Below are positions 45,790-58,270 of a stretch of DNA of 64,000 nucleotides, piece after piece. Numbering within the stretch: position 1 is the stretch's first letter; each line of letters begins with the position of its first letter. The stretch is from Selaginella moellendorffii (taxonomy: Eukaryota; Streptophyta; Lycopodiopsida; Selaginellales; Selaginellaceae). The position numbers and the translations under genes were made by a program. The notes below the pieces were generated by a model. That model did no database searches. It was not told the origin of the DNA and was given only the letters and a program-made list of their open reading frames with translations. The stretch lies in NCBI RefSeq assembly GCF_000143415.4, contig NW_003314302.1:549886-613885 (forward strand), written 5' to 3'.

Positions 45790-48700
45790 GAGCTGTCTGT
45801 TTGGACTCCCCGAATAAAAATCACTTTCCTTCTTTATCAAGCTCCTCACCACCTTTCATCAAAGCCACCACCAATTCCTGCAACTTCCACGTCCCATGTC
45901 TCCTTTCTTTCACCGGACAATCAGGACTCAAAGCTCTGGCATTACTGGACTCGGGTGCAACTTCCTGCTTCATGGACACGGACTTTGCTGCCCGACATCA
46001 TGTTCCTCTTTTTCTTACCATACGGGATTTGAGGGTTGAAGGCATCGGCGGGCATTTTGTGTCTCCATCTTCTGGACTTAGGGAAACGTTGCCCGTTCGA
46101 GTACACATTGGGTCCACCGTCACCGATATCGCCTTCAACATCATCAACAGCAAGTCCTCCTCTGTGGTGCTCGGTCTTCCTTGGTTCCAACTACATCAGC
46201 CTTAGATCTGTTGGAAGGAATTACAGCTCATCTCTCCCACGGCTTCCCCTGCTATTCATCGAGTCCGAATCAGGAAAAGTTCCCTAAACTCAAATCGGGG
46301 TTCTGTTCCTGACTCTATAAAGTTTTCACCCGCTTCTTTTTCCTCTCTTCCATCTTACACTGGAACGTATTCTCATCTCATCATTCCATTTAGTCGTACG
46401 CCTCCTCCTATCTATACAATCACTATGAAAGAACTCCTTCATGAAGAACCTCTTTTTCTTTTTGCTTTGCATGTTTCTCCTATCAGTCTTCCTGAGAAGT
46501 ATCATGATTTTGGGGATGTGTTTGACAAGAAAAAAGCTAGTGTACTGCCTGTTCATCGGCCTTATGATTGTCCCATTGATTTACAGGAAGGAGCGTCACC
46601 TCTGTGGGGGCCTATCTATGGGTTAGCCCCGTCCGAGCTTAAGGCCCTCAAAGAGTACGTGGATGAGAACCTTGCCTCGGGCTACATTCAGCATTCGCAG
46701 TCCCCGGCTGGAGCACCTGTCTTCTTTTTCAAGAAGAAGGATGGGAGCTTGCGGCTAGTCATCGACTACCGAGGTTTGAACAAGGTGACTATTCGGAACC
46801 GTTATCTGCTGCCCCTGATCTCGGACCTGTTGGAACACCTCGGCGGTGCCCGCTTCTTCACCAAGATCGACCTCCGTGGAGCATACAACCTGATCCGGAT
46901 CCGGCCTGGTGATGAATGGAAGACTGCGTTCCGAACCCGCTATGGCCACTTCGAGTACACTGTCATGCCATTTGGCTTGACAAATGCTCCAGCAGTTTTC
47001 CAACACATGGCAAACGACGTCTTTCGGGGGTTTCTTGATCAGATGGTGATCGTCTATCTCGATGACATCCTCATCTACTCAAAAACTCAGGAGGAGCATG
47101 ACGAACATGTTCGCAAGGTGCTAGCGAAGCTGCGAGAACATGGCCTATACGCGAAGCTTGAGAAATGTTCCTTTGATCAGTAGTCTGTGGAGTTCCTTGG
47201 GTACATTGTCACTCCTGAGGGTATCACGATGGATCCTGCCAAAGTTAAGACTATTCTCGAATGGGAGCCTCCACAATCAATGTCGGACGTTCAGGTTTTC
47301 CTTGGCTTCGCCAACTTCTACCGCAAATTCATTGATCACTACTCTGACATTGTCCTTCCTCTCACACATCTCACTCGCAAGGATGTTCCCTTCTCTTGGT
47401 TTACTGTTGCCCAGCAGGCCTTCGACACACTCAAGGCGGCCTTCAGTTCTGCTCCTGTCTTGATCCATGCTGATTCCTCACAACCTTTCTTCATCGAGGC
47501 TGATGCCTCCGACTTTGCCATTGGTGCTGTGCTGTCTCAACTCGGAGCGGATCACGAACTTCATCTGGTCGCTTTCCATTCTCGGAAATTCCAGCCTGTG
47601 GAGATCAATTACGAAATCCACGACAAGGAGCTCCTTGCCATCGTGGATTCCTTTGGAGAGTGGCGCCGTTTCTTGGAGGGGGCGAGCCATCAAACAACAG
47701 TCTGGACGGATCACAAAAATCTCGAGTACTTTGCCACTTCCCGAGTTTTAAGCCGTCGTCAAGCAAGGTGGGCACAATTCCTGAGTCGGTTTGACTTTGT
47801 TATCAAGTACAGACCTGGAAAGTTTCAAGGCTTTCCTGATGCTCTTTCAAGGCGCTCCTATCTCAGTCTCAGGCCTGGTAATCCTGCCTTCGATCAACAG
47901 GATCAAGTTATCCTCGGTCCTGATCGGCTTCAAGTTATGGCAATTTCCCTGGCCCCTCAGGACTCCTCCTTGATGGATGCAATCAGAAACGATCTTCAAT
48001 CCGATGATCTCGCTAGCGACATTTTCCCCCATCTTCAGGCTGGACACCCAGTGACTCCCGACTGCCGGTGATTTGACGAGTTCGAGTTCTTAGATGGCTT
48101 ATTGTACCATGGGGAGCAGCTTTATGTTCCTGAAGGTGATGCTCGAAGGTTGGTCCTGATGGCGTGCCACGATAGCCCGACTGCTGGTCACTTCGGCATT
48201 GCGAAAACCTATGAGCTAGTTGCACGGGATTTTTGGTGGCCTCACATGGACGACTACATCAAAGCTTTTGTTACCTCCTGTGACACTTGTGCCCAGAATA
48301 AGGTACCTCGCCACCTTCCTTCAGGTTTGCTTCGTTCCCTTCCGGTCCCTTCAGGTCCTTGGGAATCCATCTCCATGGATTTCTTGAGTGATCTTCCGAG
48401 TTCTGGAGGCTTCAACAACATTTTAGTCGTGGTGGATCACTTCACAAAGATGGCGCACTTCTTGCCATGTACCAAGGAGTTTTCGGGCGAGGACATGGCA
48501 AAACTGGTATTCAGGGAAATTTTCCGACTTCATGGGATTCCTACAGATGTGGTTTCGGATCGGGGGCCTCAATTCATCTCTCATTTCTGGCAACAGTTTT
48601 TGCAGCTGCTTGGAGTGAAGGCCAACCTCTCTTCGGCATATCATCCTCAAACTGATGGGCAGTCCGAGCGAACGATTCAGACGTTGGAACAATTCTTGAG

Positions 48701-49397
48701 GTGCTTCATCAACTATCATCAGGATAACTGGTTTGATATCCTTCCCCTTGCTGAGTTCTCCTATAACAACTCTGTTCACTCCTCTCTTCGAGTTTCCCCC
48801 TTCTTTGCGAACTCTGGCCGAAATCCCCGATTCAATCTCTCACTTCCTTCTCCATCTGAATCCTCTCGTTCAAATCCCCGCTCTGAGGCATTTATCTCTA
48901 ACCTCCAAGAAATCCACAACTCCATCTCCTTCCACCTCCATCGTGCTCAGGAATTTCATAAAACATTTGCCAATGTCCATCGTCAGGATTGTCCCCCTTA
49001 CAATATCGGGGATAAAGTCTGGCTCCTTAGGCGAAATATCTCCACCACCAGGCCCTGTCCAAAACTCGATTTCAAATGCCTTGGTCCTTTCCCTATCACT
49101 GCCATCATTAATCCTGTCACTTATCGCCTTGCACTTCCCTCCTCATATCAAATTCACCCCGTTTTTCACTCCTCTCTCCTTGAGCCTTATATTCCCAGTC
49201 CTATTCCAAATCGGGTCATTCCTCCGCCTCCACCAGTGCAGCTCGAGGATGGGTCTGAGTACGAGGTTCAGGACATCCTTGATTCCAAGATTTCACGGTC
49301 TAAACTCTACTATCTGGTGGACTGGAAGGGTTACGGACCTGAGGAACACACTTGGGAACCTGCAGACAACCTGCTTCATTCTCCTGACCTTGTTTAG
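45696..49397 (+). pseudogene. D pol: protease, RT, RNase H, integrase, chromodomain
   Basis: All pol lies in one frame: protease ALLDSGATSCFMD; RT with [12 protein letters not shown]; RNase H with EADASDFAIGAVL; integrase with CHDSPTAGHFG...CDTCAQNK, SMDFLSDLP, VVSDRGPQF and HPQTDGQSERT; and chromodomain EYEVQDILDSKISRSKLYYLVDWKGYGPEEHTWEP. Stops are TAG 46203, TAG 47181, TGA 48069 and TAG 49395, each one transition from CAG, CGA or similar. No frameshift inside pol. No intron at the integrase site used by family A. Integrase targets insertion and the chromodomain probably binds methylated histone H3. Confidence 0.9.
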
Positions 49398-49531
49398 GAC
49401 TTCCACCGCCGCTATCCTTCTCGTCCCAGTCCTCATTCTTTTTCTCCATCTCCCATCCCTCGCCGCTCATCTCATCCTCCTCTTCGTTCTCGTTCACATC
49501 CTAGTTCCACTCGTTCTTGAGGAGGGGGTGC

Positions 49532-49892
49532 TGTCAGGAATCCCCCAATTCTTGCCACATTCCTGACTCTCGCCGGATTCCTGACCTGCAGACCACATTC
49601 CTGACTCTCGAGACACTTTCCTATTCCTGACTCTCGAGACACTTCCCGATTCCTGAGTCTCGAGCCACATTCCTGATGATGATATAGCGCCTCCTCGACC
49701 TCAGCTATATTTAGGCCGTCCTCGATCCAAGAGTGGTGGAGCTTCATCAACCTATAGTATATATAGGTTAGCCTTGTTCCATTTCTCCACAATCTGAATC
49801 AACACCAGTCTAAGGCTTCTTCTTTGTTTTCACTAGCTTTTTCTCTTTGTCTTTAGCATTTTCCAGTCTTGATCTTGTTGGGGGTCTTGACA
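49532..49892 (+). mobile_element. 3' LTR of D
   Basis: Same as the 5' LTR except for one fewer 26-bp unit and few substitutions, which supports a recent insertion. Preceded by the purine tract. Confidence 0.9.
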
Positions 49893-50867
49893 GACTTGGC
49901 CTCGGCCTTGGCTTTGGCCTCGATCTCGGTCTTGGTCCTGGTCTTGGTCTCGGTCTCGACCTTAGATTCCACCTTAGGTCCTTCTCGGACTCCATCTCAA
50001 ATTCCATCTCAAGTCCATCTTGAACTCCATCTTAGGTCCATCTCAGACTCCATCTCAGGTCCATCTCGGACTCCATCTCATATCCATCTCGAGCTCCATC
50101 TTAGACTCCATCTCGGTCCATCTCGGACTCCATCTCGGGTCCATCTCAGACTCCATCTCGGGTCTATCTCGGACTTCATCTCGGACTCCATCTCAAGTCC
50201 ATCTCAGACTCCATCTCAGGTCCATCTTAGACTCCATCTCAAGTCCATCTCGGACTCCATCTCGAACTTCATCTTGGACTCCATCTTGGGTCCATCTTGG
50301 ATTCCATCTCAGACTTTATCTCAGACTCCATCTCAGACTCTATCTCAGACTTCATCTTGAATCCACCTCAGACTCCATCTCAGACTCTATCTCAGACTCC
50401 ATCTTGGACCTTCCATGTGTCATATATTGGTCCTCCTATGTCCCTTTTCTAGAGACTCACTTATTGCTTGCTTCGTGCTTGTTCCTTGAGCACTTCGTTC
50501 AATGGCAAAAGTTCCACTTTGCCAAGTCTAGAGGGTGCTCACCCCTAATAGATCTTTTTAGCATTTTCTACTATGGGCTTCATACACGACCCAACTTTGT
50601 GACCCTTCTATGGGTCTCTCCTAAAGATTACTTTCTTTGGACTCACTATGCCATCACATTGACATATCTCATTTCCCTTAAGTGTTATTCCCACTTGGTC
50701 ACCTTGACCAAGCCACACTATTATCATTAGTTCAAATTAATACTTTGAACTAGAAACCTTATTCCTTATCCAAACAAGGATTTTATCCTTATTTAGCCAT
50801 AACATCGCCTAGTGATTTCATCTTGGCACCTTAATAGGTTTGCCAATAGGTACTATGTCTTCCAGAC
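49893..50867 (-). mobile_element. Diverged family A-like LTR, second part
   Basis: Continues the LTR split by element D. The minisatellite is long here (49893-50410), of CCATCTCGGACT type. The right LTR end was not found: no CTTACA equivalent is clear between 50410 and 50867. No gene. Confidence 0.55.
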
Positions 50868-50947
50868 CTTTAAGTTGTTGACCATGACTTCGGGGGCATC
50901 CCCCACACTTGGCGGTGTGCCCAAGCTAGCCCTTTTGGCCAAGAGTC
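50868..50947 (-). other. Family A-like 3' non-coding segment, left of element C
   Basis: Matches 21340-21420 (cgggggcatccc, cttggcggtgtgcc, ggccaagag). It is cut at 50947 by element C and continues at 58271. Confidence 0.7.
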
Positions 50948-51875
50948 TGTTGCAAATGTGACTTTGGATATCGAAAGATACTTGTCAACTAGTCCTTACA
51001 GGCACTCTTTCCTTACTGCCATGACGGCAGGAGGTCGGTACTGCTGGTTCCCTTTATTGGCCCCTCTTGTCCAAGTGTTAGTAAACTAGACTTAGCAGCT
51101 GTACTTGGCCGAATGAGCATAAGGACGGAATTCCTAAGTGTCTATTTGGCCAAGCATACTTGGCCCGGCTTTTTAGTTCTCTTTTGCTCTGTCTTGCACT
51201 GGCTTGGCAAGAACCCTCGCGTATTAAGACTAGTCCCTCAATATCACCGGATGATAGCTTACCGTGTCTGCCAAACACCCTCACTATCACGCCCTTTGTG
51301 TTAGTCTCATTTCGGTCCCAAGTGCTATTTATGGAAAGTGTCTAGATTCACTCATTTGGCATGTCTACGGAATGTAAAGGTCGGCCTGAACACAATGGTG
51401 TTCGTCCTGTGTCCAAATTTGCAATCTAAGGCCATTCCATATTTAGTAAGTTTCATACTTGTCCTAGAGACTAACTCCTGGTACTAAGGGTGGCTTAGGG
51501 TGAAAGCCCAAAGCGTGTGTTCCTCAAGGGGGGGGGGGGGGGGGGGGCTATGGGGGGTTCCAAATGTATAGTAGGGATAGTGGTTGGAATGCATGTCCGA
51601 CCACTTGAGACATTAGTTTGGCTCCCGCTGGGCTGTGTTGCTCCTTGTTCTGCATCCAGCTTGGGTCTAAGCCCAAGCTCCACGCTGCTCTAGTCGGTGG
51701 AGTACCCTCCTTCTTGCATTAGGCCACCGGTATGCCAAAATTGTGCCAGACTCCATCTGACACCATTTTGCGTGCAGGTGCTGGATACGGGGAGCTGGTG
51801 CTCATGGGATTATACCAGACCCTCGTTCGTAGTGCAACGGGCTTGGAGTTCGGCTCCAAATTCAAGTGCGCTACA
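50948..51875 (+). mobile_element. 5' LTR of C
   Basis: Ends TGTTGC...CTACA. It contains a 20-base G run at 51528-51547. Differences from the 3' LTR are mostly transitions, several at CpG (TGTTGCAAATG against TGTCGCGAATG). Confidence 0.9.
51496..51580 (+). promoter_or_regulatory. LTR block shared between families A and C, with poly-G
   Basis: GGGTGAAAGCCCAAAGCGTG, a G run, then GGTTCCAAATGTATAGTAGGG and ATAGTG. The same block, in sense orientation, occurs in all family C-lineage LTRs (3127-3210, about 5575-5655 on minus, 57893-57975) and all family A LTRs (minus: 20818-20905, 27213-27296, 40447-40530, 60298-60382), with a degraded form at 44220-44290. The rest of these LTRs does not align. 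It is probably a core promoter or R-region module; role inferred. Confidence 0.6.
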
Positions 51876-51890
51876 TTTGGTATCAAAGGA
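51876..51890 (+). other. Primer-binding site of C
   Basis: TTTGGTATCAAAGGA directly after the LTR; matches the initiator tRNA-Met complement TGGTATCAGAGC with a transition. Confidence 0.75.
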
Positions 51891-52066
51891 ATTGTCTTAG
51901 CGATTTCTATCCAACTTTTGTCGGATTTTCTGACTCAAGTTGCATACGCAGAGACTTTTCTAGTAGATCCAAAGCGACCTGTGTAGGATTAGTTGGATAG
52001 CACCATTCTGTAAGAACGTTGTATGCATGTTCAGTTACTGATAGAGGCATGCATGCAGCTAGCAGG

Positions 52067-53220
52067 ATGGTGAAGAGGAACCGTGTTGATGACGCTGAAA
52101 CCTCTAGACGGGCGAATCGAGAGGAAGAAACTCCTGCTAGAGATGCTGTGGAAGAGGCAAAGGCTGAGTCAGAAGAGGAAGAGCCAAACGCTGCGGCACT
52201 GCAGCATACGGCTCAGGAAGTCGAGATCGAGAATTTGCAAAGGGAGATTTGCAAATTGAAGAAGGAGAACAAGAAGAGGAAGAAAGAAGATGAGGCAGTT
52301 AAACCAGCTAAGCCTAAGCAACCGGACTCCTCCTCAAGTTCTGAGGACGATGAAGTTCTGCAGCCACCCCCAGTTGCATGAGTTTCAAAGTTCAAGCCTC
52401 CGAAACCACCCAATTTTAGAGGCATGCGAGACTATTAGGTTTTGGAAGACTGGGTCTACGATATAGAGAACTACTTCATAGCGGCAGACGTAGATGATCG
52501 TACAAAAGTTGCATGCACACAATCCTTTCTCACCGATCATGCCAAAACTTGGTGGCGCCAGGTGTGTGTTGAAAAAGGGCAGACTAGAAGTTGAACCAAG
52601 ATGCAGTCTCGTATCCGTAAGGAATACTTGCCGGATGATCTTGGTCTGAGACTTCGCGCGGAGCTGCGGCGGTTAAAGCAGCGAGGGGATCTTATGCATT
52701 ACGTTAATGCGTTTGCTTAGAAACGCATTATGATTGCAAATATGAGTGATGAAGATGCTCGGAGTTATTTTCTGGAGGGTTTAAGTTCACTTTCTCATAA
52801 TGAGATTTTGAAGTTTAAGCCGAAGTTGTACCTAGAGTGCAAGGAGGCAGTGCAGCAAGTTGCCTTCAGTCACTCGCTCATGGAACAATATCAGCAATCA
52901 TATGTTGCTAACTCGGATAAGAATAAAAATTCTGGGAATAAGCAAGGTGATTGGAAACAAAGGGTACTGCCCTGGGGGCTCACAAGCTACGGTTAACAAA
53001 GGTGGTGGTGGTTGGAGACCACCAGCAGCTTCTTCTGGTCCTAGGCCCTCTATTCCTCCTCCTGGTGGGTACAAGTAGCAACAATTTGCAAAACCTGCTC
53101 CTAGCGGAATGGGTAGTGTGGGTCATTGCTTCCATTGTGGAGAGTTGGGACATAGGTCCTCGAAATGTCCCAACAAGCATAAGACAAGGTCTCGGGTTAA
53201 TGTCATGAGGGAAGACGGTG
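52067..53220 (+). pseudogene. C gag with zinc knuckle
   Basis: ATG 52067 (MVKRNRVDD). An acidic region, a heptad-like basic/acidic stretch (ENLQREICKLKKENKKRKKE) and the gag core (VLEDWVYDIENYF...WWRQ) are followed by a Gly/Pro-rich linker and the knuckle CFHCGELGHRSSKCP at about 53124-53170. Stops: TGA 52379, TAG 52436, TGA 52592, TAG 52718 and TAG about 53077. A frameshift lies near 52965, between the gag core frame and the knuckle frame. Confidence 0.85.
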
Positions 53221-56200
53221 GTGGTGAAGCTGAAGGGATTGACGAGTTGGTCAATGCAGACTATGAGGAAGAAGAGGTGAGTAACTTTCGTTGCTTTCCT
53301 CAAGTTTTTCTTGCAGTCAATGCAAACACTGATCTGTTGATGTATCTGGTAGGCTTTGTCTGTGGACACTGAATCCGAGTGATGATTGACACGGGAGCTA
53401 CGCACAGTGTGATATCCGAAGACTTAGTTAAGTTGTTAGGATTGAATGCTGAGCAAATGTCGCCTATGCACTTCCGGTTTGCGGAAGGTGGGCAAGTAGC
53501 CAGAAATTTTGTGAGTGATGTTCCAATAAAGATATCCAAGTGGAAAGAAAGAGTGGACTTGGTAGTGTTGAAGATACCAGATTTTCAGATGGTGTTTGGT
53601 ATGGATTTCTTCAACAAGTATATAAAAGGGATTTATGGTGCTGGACAAAGTCATATCATGTTGAAGTCAGAAGGACGTCCTGATGTATCCTTTTAGTTGC
53701 AAAAGTGTTCCTCGACTGCGAGGGCCGCTCAAAAAGCAACTAAGAGGGGATGTCAGACCTTTTGGGTTCAAGTGATGGAAGCTGAGGGTGTTGGTGACTC
53801 AGTTCGAATCGGTGACGGGGTTGATCCTGTATTGGAGTTGTTGGTGAGGAATCAGGATATCTTCCCGAAAGATTTGCCACCAGGGCTACCTCCTAGCTGT
53901 GAGGTTGATCATCGGATTGAAGTTATTCCGGGTTCTAAACCACCTACGAAAGCTCCATATCGGTTGAACATCAAGGAGATGGCTGAACTCAAGAAGCAAC
54001 TCACGGAGCTTCTTGACAAAGGTCATATCCGACCAAGCAAGTCACCTTATGGAGCGCCAGTCCTCTTCGTTATGAAAAAGGATGGAACCATGAGGATGTG
54101 TATTGGCTATCGGGCACTCAATAAGATCACGGTTAAAAACAGTTTTCCTTTGCCTCGCATTGATGACTTGTTTGACCAACTCTTAAAGGCTAAGTATTTT
54201 ACGCGACTTGATTTGCGGTCCGGGTATCATTAGATATGAGTGGCAGATCAGGATGTGGAGAAGATAGCCTTTAAGACTCGGTATGGATCTTATGAGTTTC
54301 TTGTCATGCTGTTTGGGTTATGCAATGCTCCAGCAATGTTCAGCACTATGATGGATAGAATATTTGGAGATTATTTGGATGCATTTGTTGTCCTGTATAT
54401 CGACGATGTTCTAGTCTTCAGTGAAACGTTGGAGGATCATTTGAAACACTTGGAGTTAGTGTTTCAGAAGTTGCGCGAACACAAACTGTATGCTAAGGAA
54501 AGTAAATGTGCTTTTGGTCAATTGCGCGTAAACTTTCTCGGTCATATAGTTGGTGGTGGTGTGATTGAGGTCGACCCAAAGAAGGTGGAAGCGGTGAAGT
54601 CTTGGGAAGTTCCGACCACTGTATCTGATGTTCGTTCCTTTCTCAGTCTGGCGGGATACTATCGTAAGTTTGTCCGCAATTTTGCAAGGATTGCTCTTCC
54701 GTTGACTGAGTTGACGAAGAGTAGTATTCCATTTCATTGGACACCAGCTTGTTAGCGTGCTTTTGTATGGTTGAAGGAGATCTTGACTACAGTTCCTGTT
54801 CTCAGGATCCCAGATCCTTATAAACCCTTCGAAGTGCATTGTGATGCGTCTGGCTATGCTATCGGTGCCGTGTTGCAGCAAGATTGTGACAAAGCAGTTG
54901 GTGTTACGCTAAGGAGACATGGTTGTCTCGTTGCGTTCTATTCCAAGAAGTTGGATGAGACCCAACTAAGATGGCCAACGCATGAGAAAGAGATGTTTGC
55001 TATAGTGTCGGCCCTAGAACACTGGAGACACTACTTGGGTGGACACACCAAGGTTTATATAGATAGTAACACACTAAGCTACTTTGCTATACAGCCTAAG
55101 CTTATGCCGAAGCAGGCTTGTTGGCAAGAGAAGCTTGCTAGATATGATATTGAAATCATATATAAACCTAGTAAGGACAATATTGTTCCGGACGCGTTGA
55201 GTTGTGTGGCTCAGTTCTGGGCAATATCGGCAATCAGTTCGGACTGGTTGGAGGACATTCGGGCTTCATATGGAAGTGATCCATTGGCGAAGGCAATCTT
55301 ATGCCGTGCAGGGTTGTTGAAGCAGAGCCTTGGTAGCGAAGCAACGAAAGTTGCTAGTCGCACTAATGCGAAGCTTCACTTCTCAGTTCGGGATGGGCTT
55401 ATATTCTATAAGCAAGAAAGATTGTATCTTCCCTCTAAGGATCTTCAGCAGTTATTTATGCGGGAACATCATGATGTTCCAGCAGTGGGACATGGTGGAC
55501 AGCGAAAGACTCTAGCTTCGTTGAAAAAGGGATTTTTCTAGTCTAATATGGAAGGTGATGTAGCGGACTATGTCCGTTCCTGCTCTATATGCCAGCAATG
55601 TAAGCGCAAAGCTGAGAAGTAGGCTGGAAAGTTGCAGTGCATTCTAGCACTGGTATGGCCATTTCAGAGTGTGACACTTGATTTTGTCACTTGCTTGCCA
55701 AAATCTAAGGGTTATGATACTTTGATGGTGGTTGTGGATTGGTTGTCGAAGATTGCACATCATTCCAACTGTGGAAACAGTGAATGTGAAACAAGCAGCA
55801 AAGCTCTTTTTCCATGAAGTAGTGCAGGTTTGTGGTCTTCCTGAAGAGATGATCTCGGATAGGGATTCGAGGTTTACGGGGAAATTTTGGGGCACACTAT
55901 TCCAGCTGTTCGGTACCAAGTTGAAGTTTAGTATAGCTTATCATCCTCAAACTGCTGGGCAGACTGAATGCGTGAATGCTCAAGTTGAGGATTATTTGCG
56001 GTACTATGTCGCGGCGGACCAACGCGACTGGGTTGAGCATTTGGATACAGCAGAAATATGTTATAACAACACATTTCACAGCGCTATTGGCTGTTCTCCA
56101 TGGGAGATGCTGCAAGGAAATGCTCATGGGGTGCCTCAACAAATCGCTGTACCAAAACCAATGGCCGAAGTGTTGGTCCCAGCCGTTGAAACTTATGCGG

Positions 56201-56700
56201 AGCAGCTACACCAAGGTTGGTCTAGAGCTATTGAGGCGATGGGCAAAGCTTAGGATAGGTATCAACGTGATAAGGATCAGCATCGTCAGGATGTATCCTA
56301 TCAAGTGGGAGATCAGGTGTGGCTATCTTCCCAAAACTTGAATATTATGGGTTCTTTGTCTCGGAAGCTCTTGCCGAGATATGTTGGACCCTATCGGGTG
56401 TTAAAACGTCTTGGTGATGTATCCTATCGGTTGGATTTACCTACGGAGATGGCCAATGTTCATAGTGTATTTCATGCCAATTTATTGGCTCCTTACGCTA
56501 TGGATGTTGCACGTCAACGAGAGATTCATCCACCGCCAGACGTTGTGGATGGTGAACTTGAATATGAAGTAGAAGCTATTTTGGATTCATGCTGGCTTAA
56601 ATGTGCTAAACGTCGGGAGTATCTAGTTAAGTAGAAAGGTTACCCAACTTGTGAATCAACTTGAGAGCCTCTTAGTAATCTTACCCATGCTCATGAGCTT
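53221..56700 (+). pseudogene. C pol: protease, RT, RNase H, integrase, chromodomain
   Basis: Protease MIDTGATHSVIS; RT with VVLYIDDVLVFS; RNase H with CDASGYAIGAVL; integrase with HHDVPAVGHGG, CSICQQCK, ISDRDSRFTG and HPQTAGQTE (no intron at this site); chromodomain [12 protein letters not shown]...REYLVK, then a nonsense codon and KGYPT. Stops: TGA 53371, TAG 53694, TAG 54231, TGA 54237, TAG 54753, TAG 55539, TAG 55619, TAG 56251, TAG 56632 and TGA about 56662; none is TAA. A frameshift near 55755 separates RNase H/integrase start from the integrase core. Confidence 0.9.
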
Positions 56701-57345
56701 GTCACGGAGTATGAGAATAGTAATAAAGACTAGTTTTTGTAAAAATCTTGTAATAAATCTTGCAAATCAATAAAAAAATATATTTCTATAACTCAAAGTG
56801 TCATTTCTCTCATTCGATAGTACTTGGGTCAGTTTTGGCAGGCTGACTTCGGCACTTCGGTGCATGGGTCCAATCCATAACCATGGGGATAACTATTATA
56901 GACTGATCACAAGTCCCTGCCTCTCTCTCGTTGACTCATTTTTGAAAAAGGGGGCGTGGTCGTGTAAACAACTTCATCTGCCAGTTTATAATAGTTGTCT
57001 AAATCTTCCCGACGGGGTTGATTTCTTGCTCAGGGGAAGTTGGGCCTCTGGCCTTCTCCCTATATCCCTGTGGGCAGGGATGTATCATTCCTTTGTAAGC
57101 CGAGTGGTACTCGGAGCAGCAAGGGTGGCTAACTCTGTTAGTCATTTCCTTGTCGGTGATGGCTGGAGGGTGTCTGAGTCTTAACATCTTTGGATGTAGA
57201 GGAGAGGTCATTCCATAACTCATTTAAGTCGGTGTGTTTCCCACATAGTGTGCTTTCCGTTAACTTTCAGAGTTGTTTCCTTGATGGTTTGCTAGACTCG
57301 GGTATACATCGACGAGGACGTCGATCTTCCCCAAGGGGGGGAGAG

Positions 57346-58270
57346 TGTCGCGAATGTGACTTCGGGTATCAAAAGATACTTGTCAACCAATCCTTACAGG
57401 CACTCTTTCCTTACTGCCATAACGGCAGGAGGTCGGTACTGCTGGTTCCCTTTATTGGCCCCTCTTGTCCAAGTGTTAGTAAATTGAACTTAGCATCTGT
57501 ACTTGGCCGGATGAGCATAAGGACAGAATTCCTAAGTGTCTATTTGGCCAAGCATACTTGGCCCGGCTTTTTAGTTCTCTTTTGCTTTGTCTTGCACTAG
57601 CTTGCCAAGAACCCTCGCGTATTGAGACTAGTCCCTCAATATCGCCGGATGATAGCTTACCGTGTCTACCAAACACCCTCGCTATCACACCCTTTGTGTT
57701 AGTCTCATTTCGGTCCCAAGTGCTATTTATGGAAAGTGTCTAGATTCGCTCATTTGGCATGTCTACGGAATGTAGAGGTCGGCCTGAACACAATGGTGTT
57801 CGTCTCGTGTCCAAATTCGCAATCTAAGGCCATTCCATATTTAGTAAGTTTCGTACTTGTCTCAGAGACTAACTCCTGGTACTAAGGGTGGCTTGGGGTG
57901 AAAGCGCAAAGTGTGTTCCTCAAGGGGGGGGGGGGGGGGGGACTGTGGGGGGTTCCAAATGTATAGTAAGGATAGTGGTTGGAATGCATGTTCGACCACC
58001 TGAGACATTAGTTTGGCTCCCGCTGCGCTATGTCGCTCCTTGTTCTGCATCCGGCTTGGGTCTAAGCCCAAGCTCCACGTTGCTCTAGTCGGTGGAGTAC
58101 CCTCTTTCTCGCGTTAGGCCACCGGTATGCCAAAATTGTGCCAGACTCCATCTGACACCATTTTGCGTGCAGGTGCTAGATACGGGGAGCTGGTGCTCGT
58201 GGGATTGTACCGGACCCTCGTTCGTAGTGCAACGGGCTTGGAGTTCGGCTCCAAATTCAGGTGCGCTACA
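57346..58270 (+). mobile_element. 3' LTR of C
   Basis: TGTCGCGAATG...GCGCTACA with an 18-base G run at 57924-57941. It retains CpG bases lost in the 5' LTR. Confidence 0.9.

Larger units (their letters stand above)
44334..49892 (+). mobile_element. Element D, Gypsy chromovirus, full-length
   Basis: LTRs are 44334-44720 (387 bp) and 49532-49892 (361 bp). The 5-bp target duplication GACTT is perfect (44329-44333, 49893-49897), inside the minisatellite of an older LTR. Order: LTR, gag, knuckle, protease, RT, RNase H, integrase, chromodomain, purine tract GAGGAGGGGGTGC (49519-49531), LTR. The sequence after the 5' LTR is not the initiator tRNA-Met complement used by families A and C. Few lesions, so it is a young insertion. 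Confidence 0.95.
50948..58270 (+). mobile_element. Element C, Gypsy chromovirus, full-length, degraded
   Basis: LTRs are 50948-51875 (928 bp) and 57346-58270 (925 bp). Flanks GAGTC (50943-50947) and GGGTC (58271-58275) look like a target duplication with one transition. Primer site TTTGGTATCAAAGG follows the 5' LTR; a purine tract (AAGGGGGGGAGAG) precedes the 3' LTR. Coding regions carry about 15 nonsense codons and at least two frameshifts. Confidence 0.95.
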
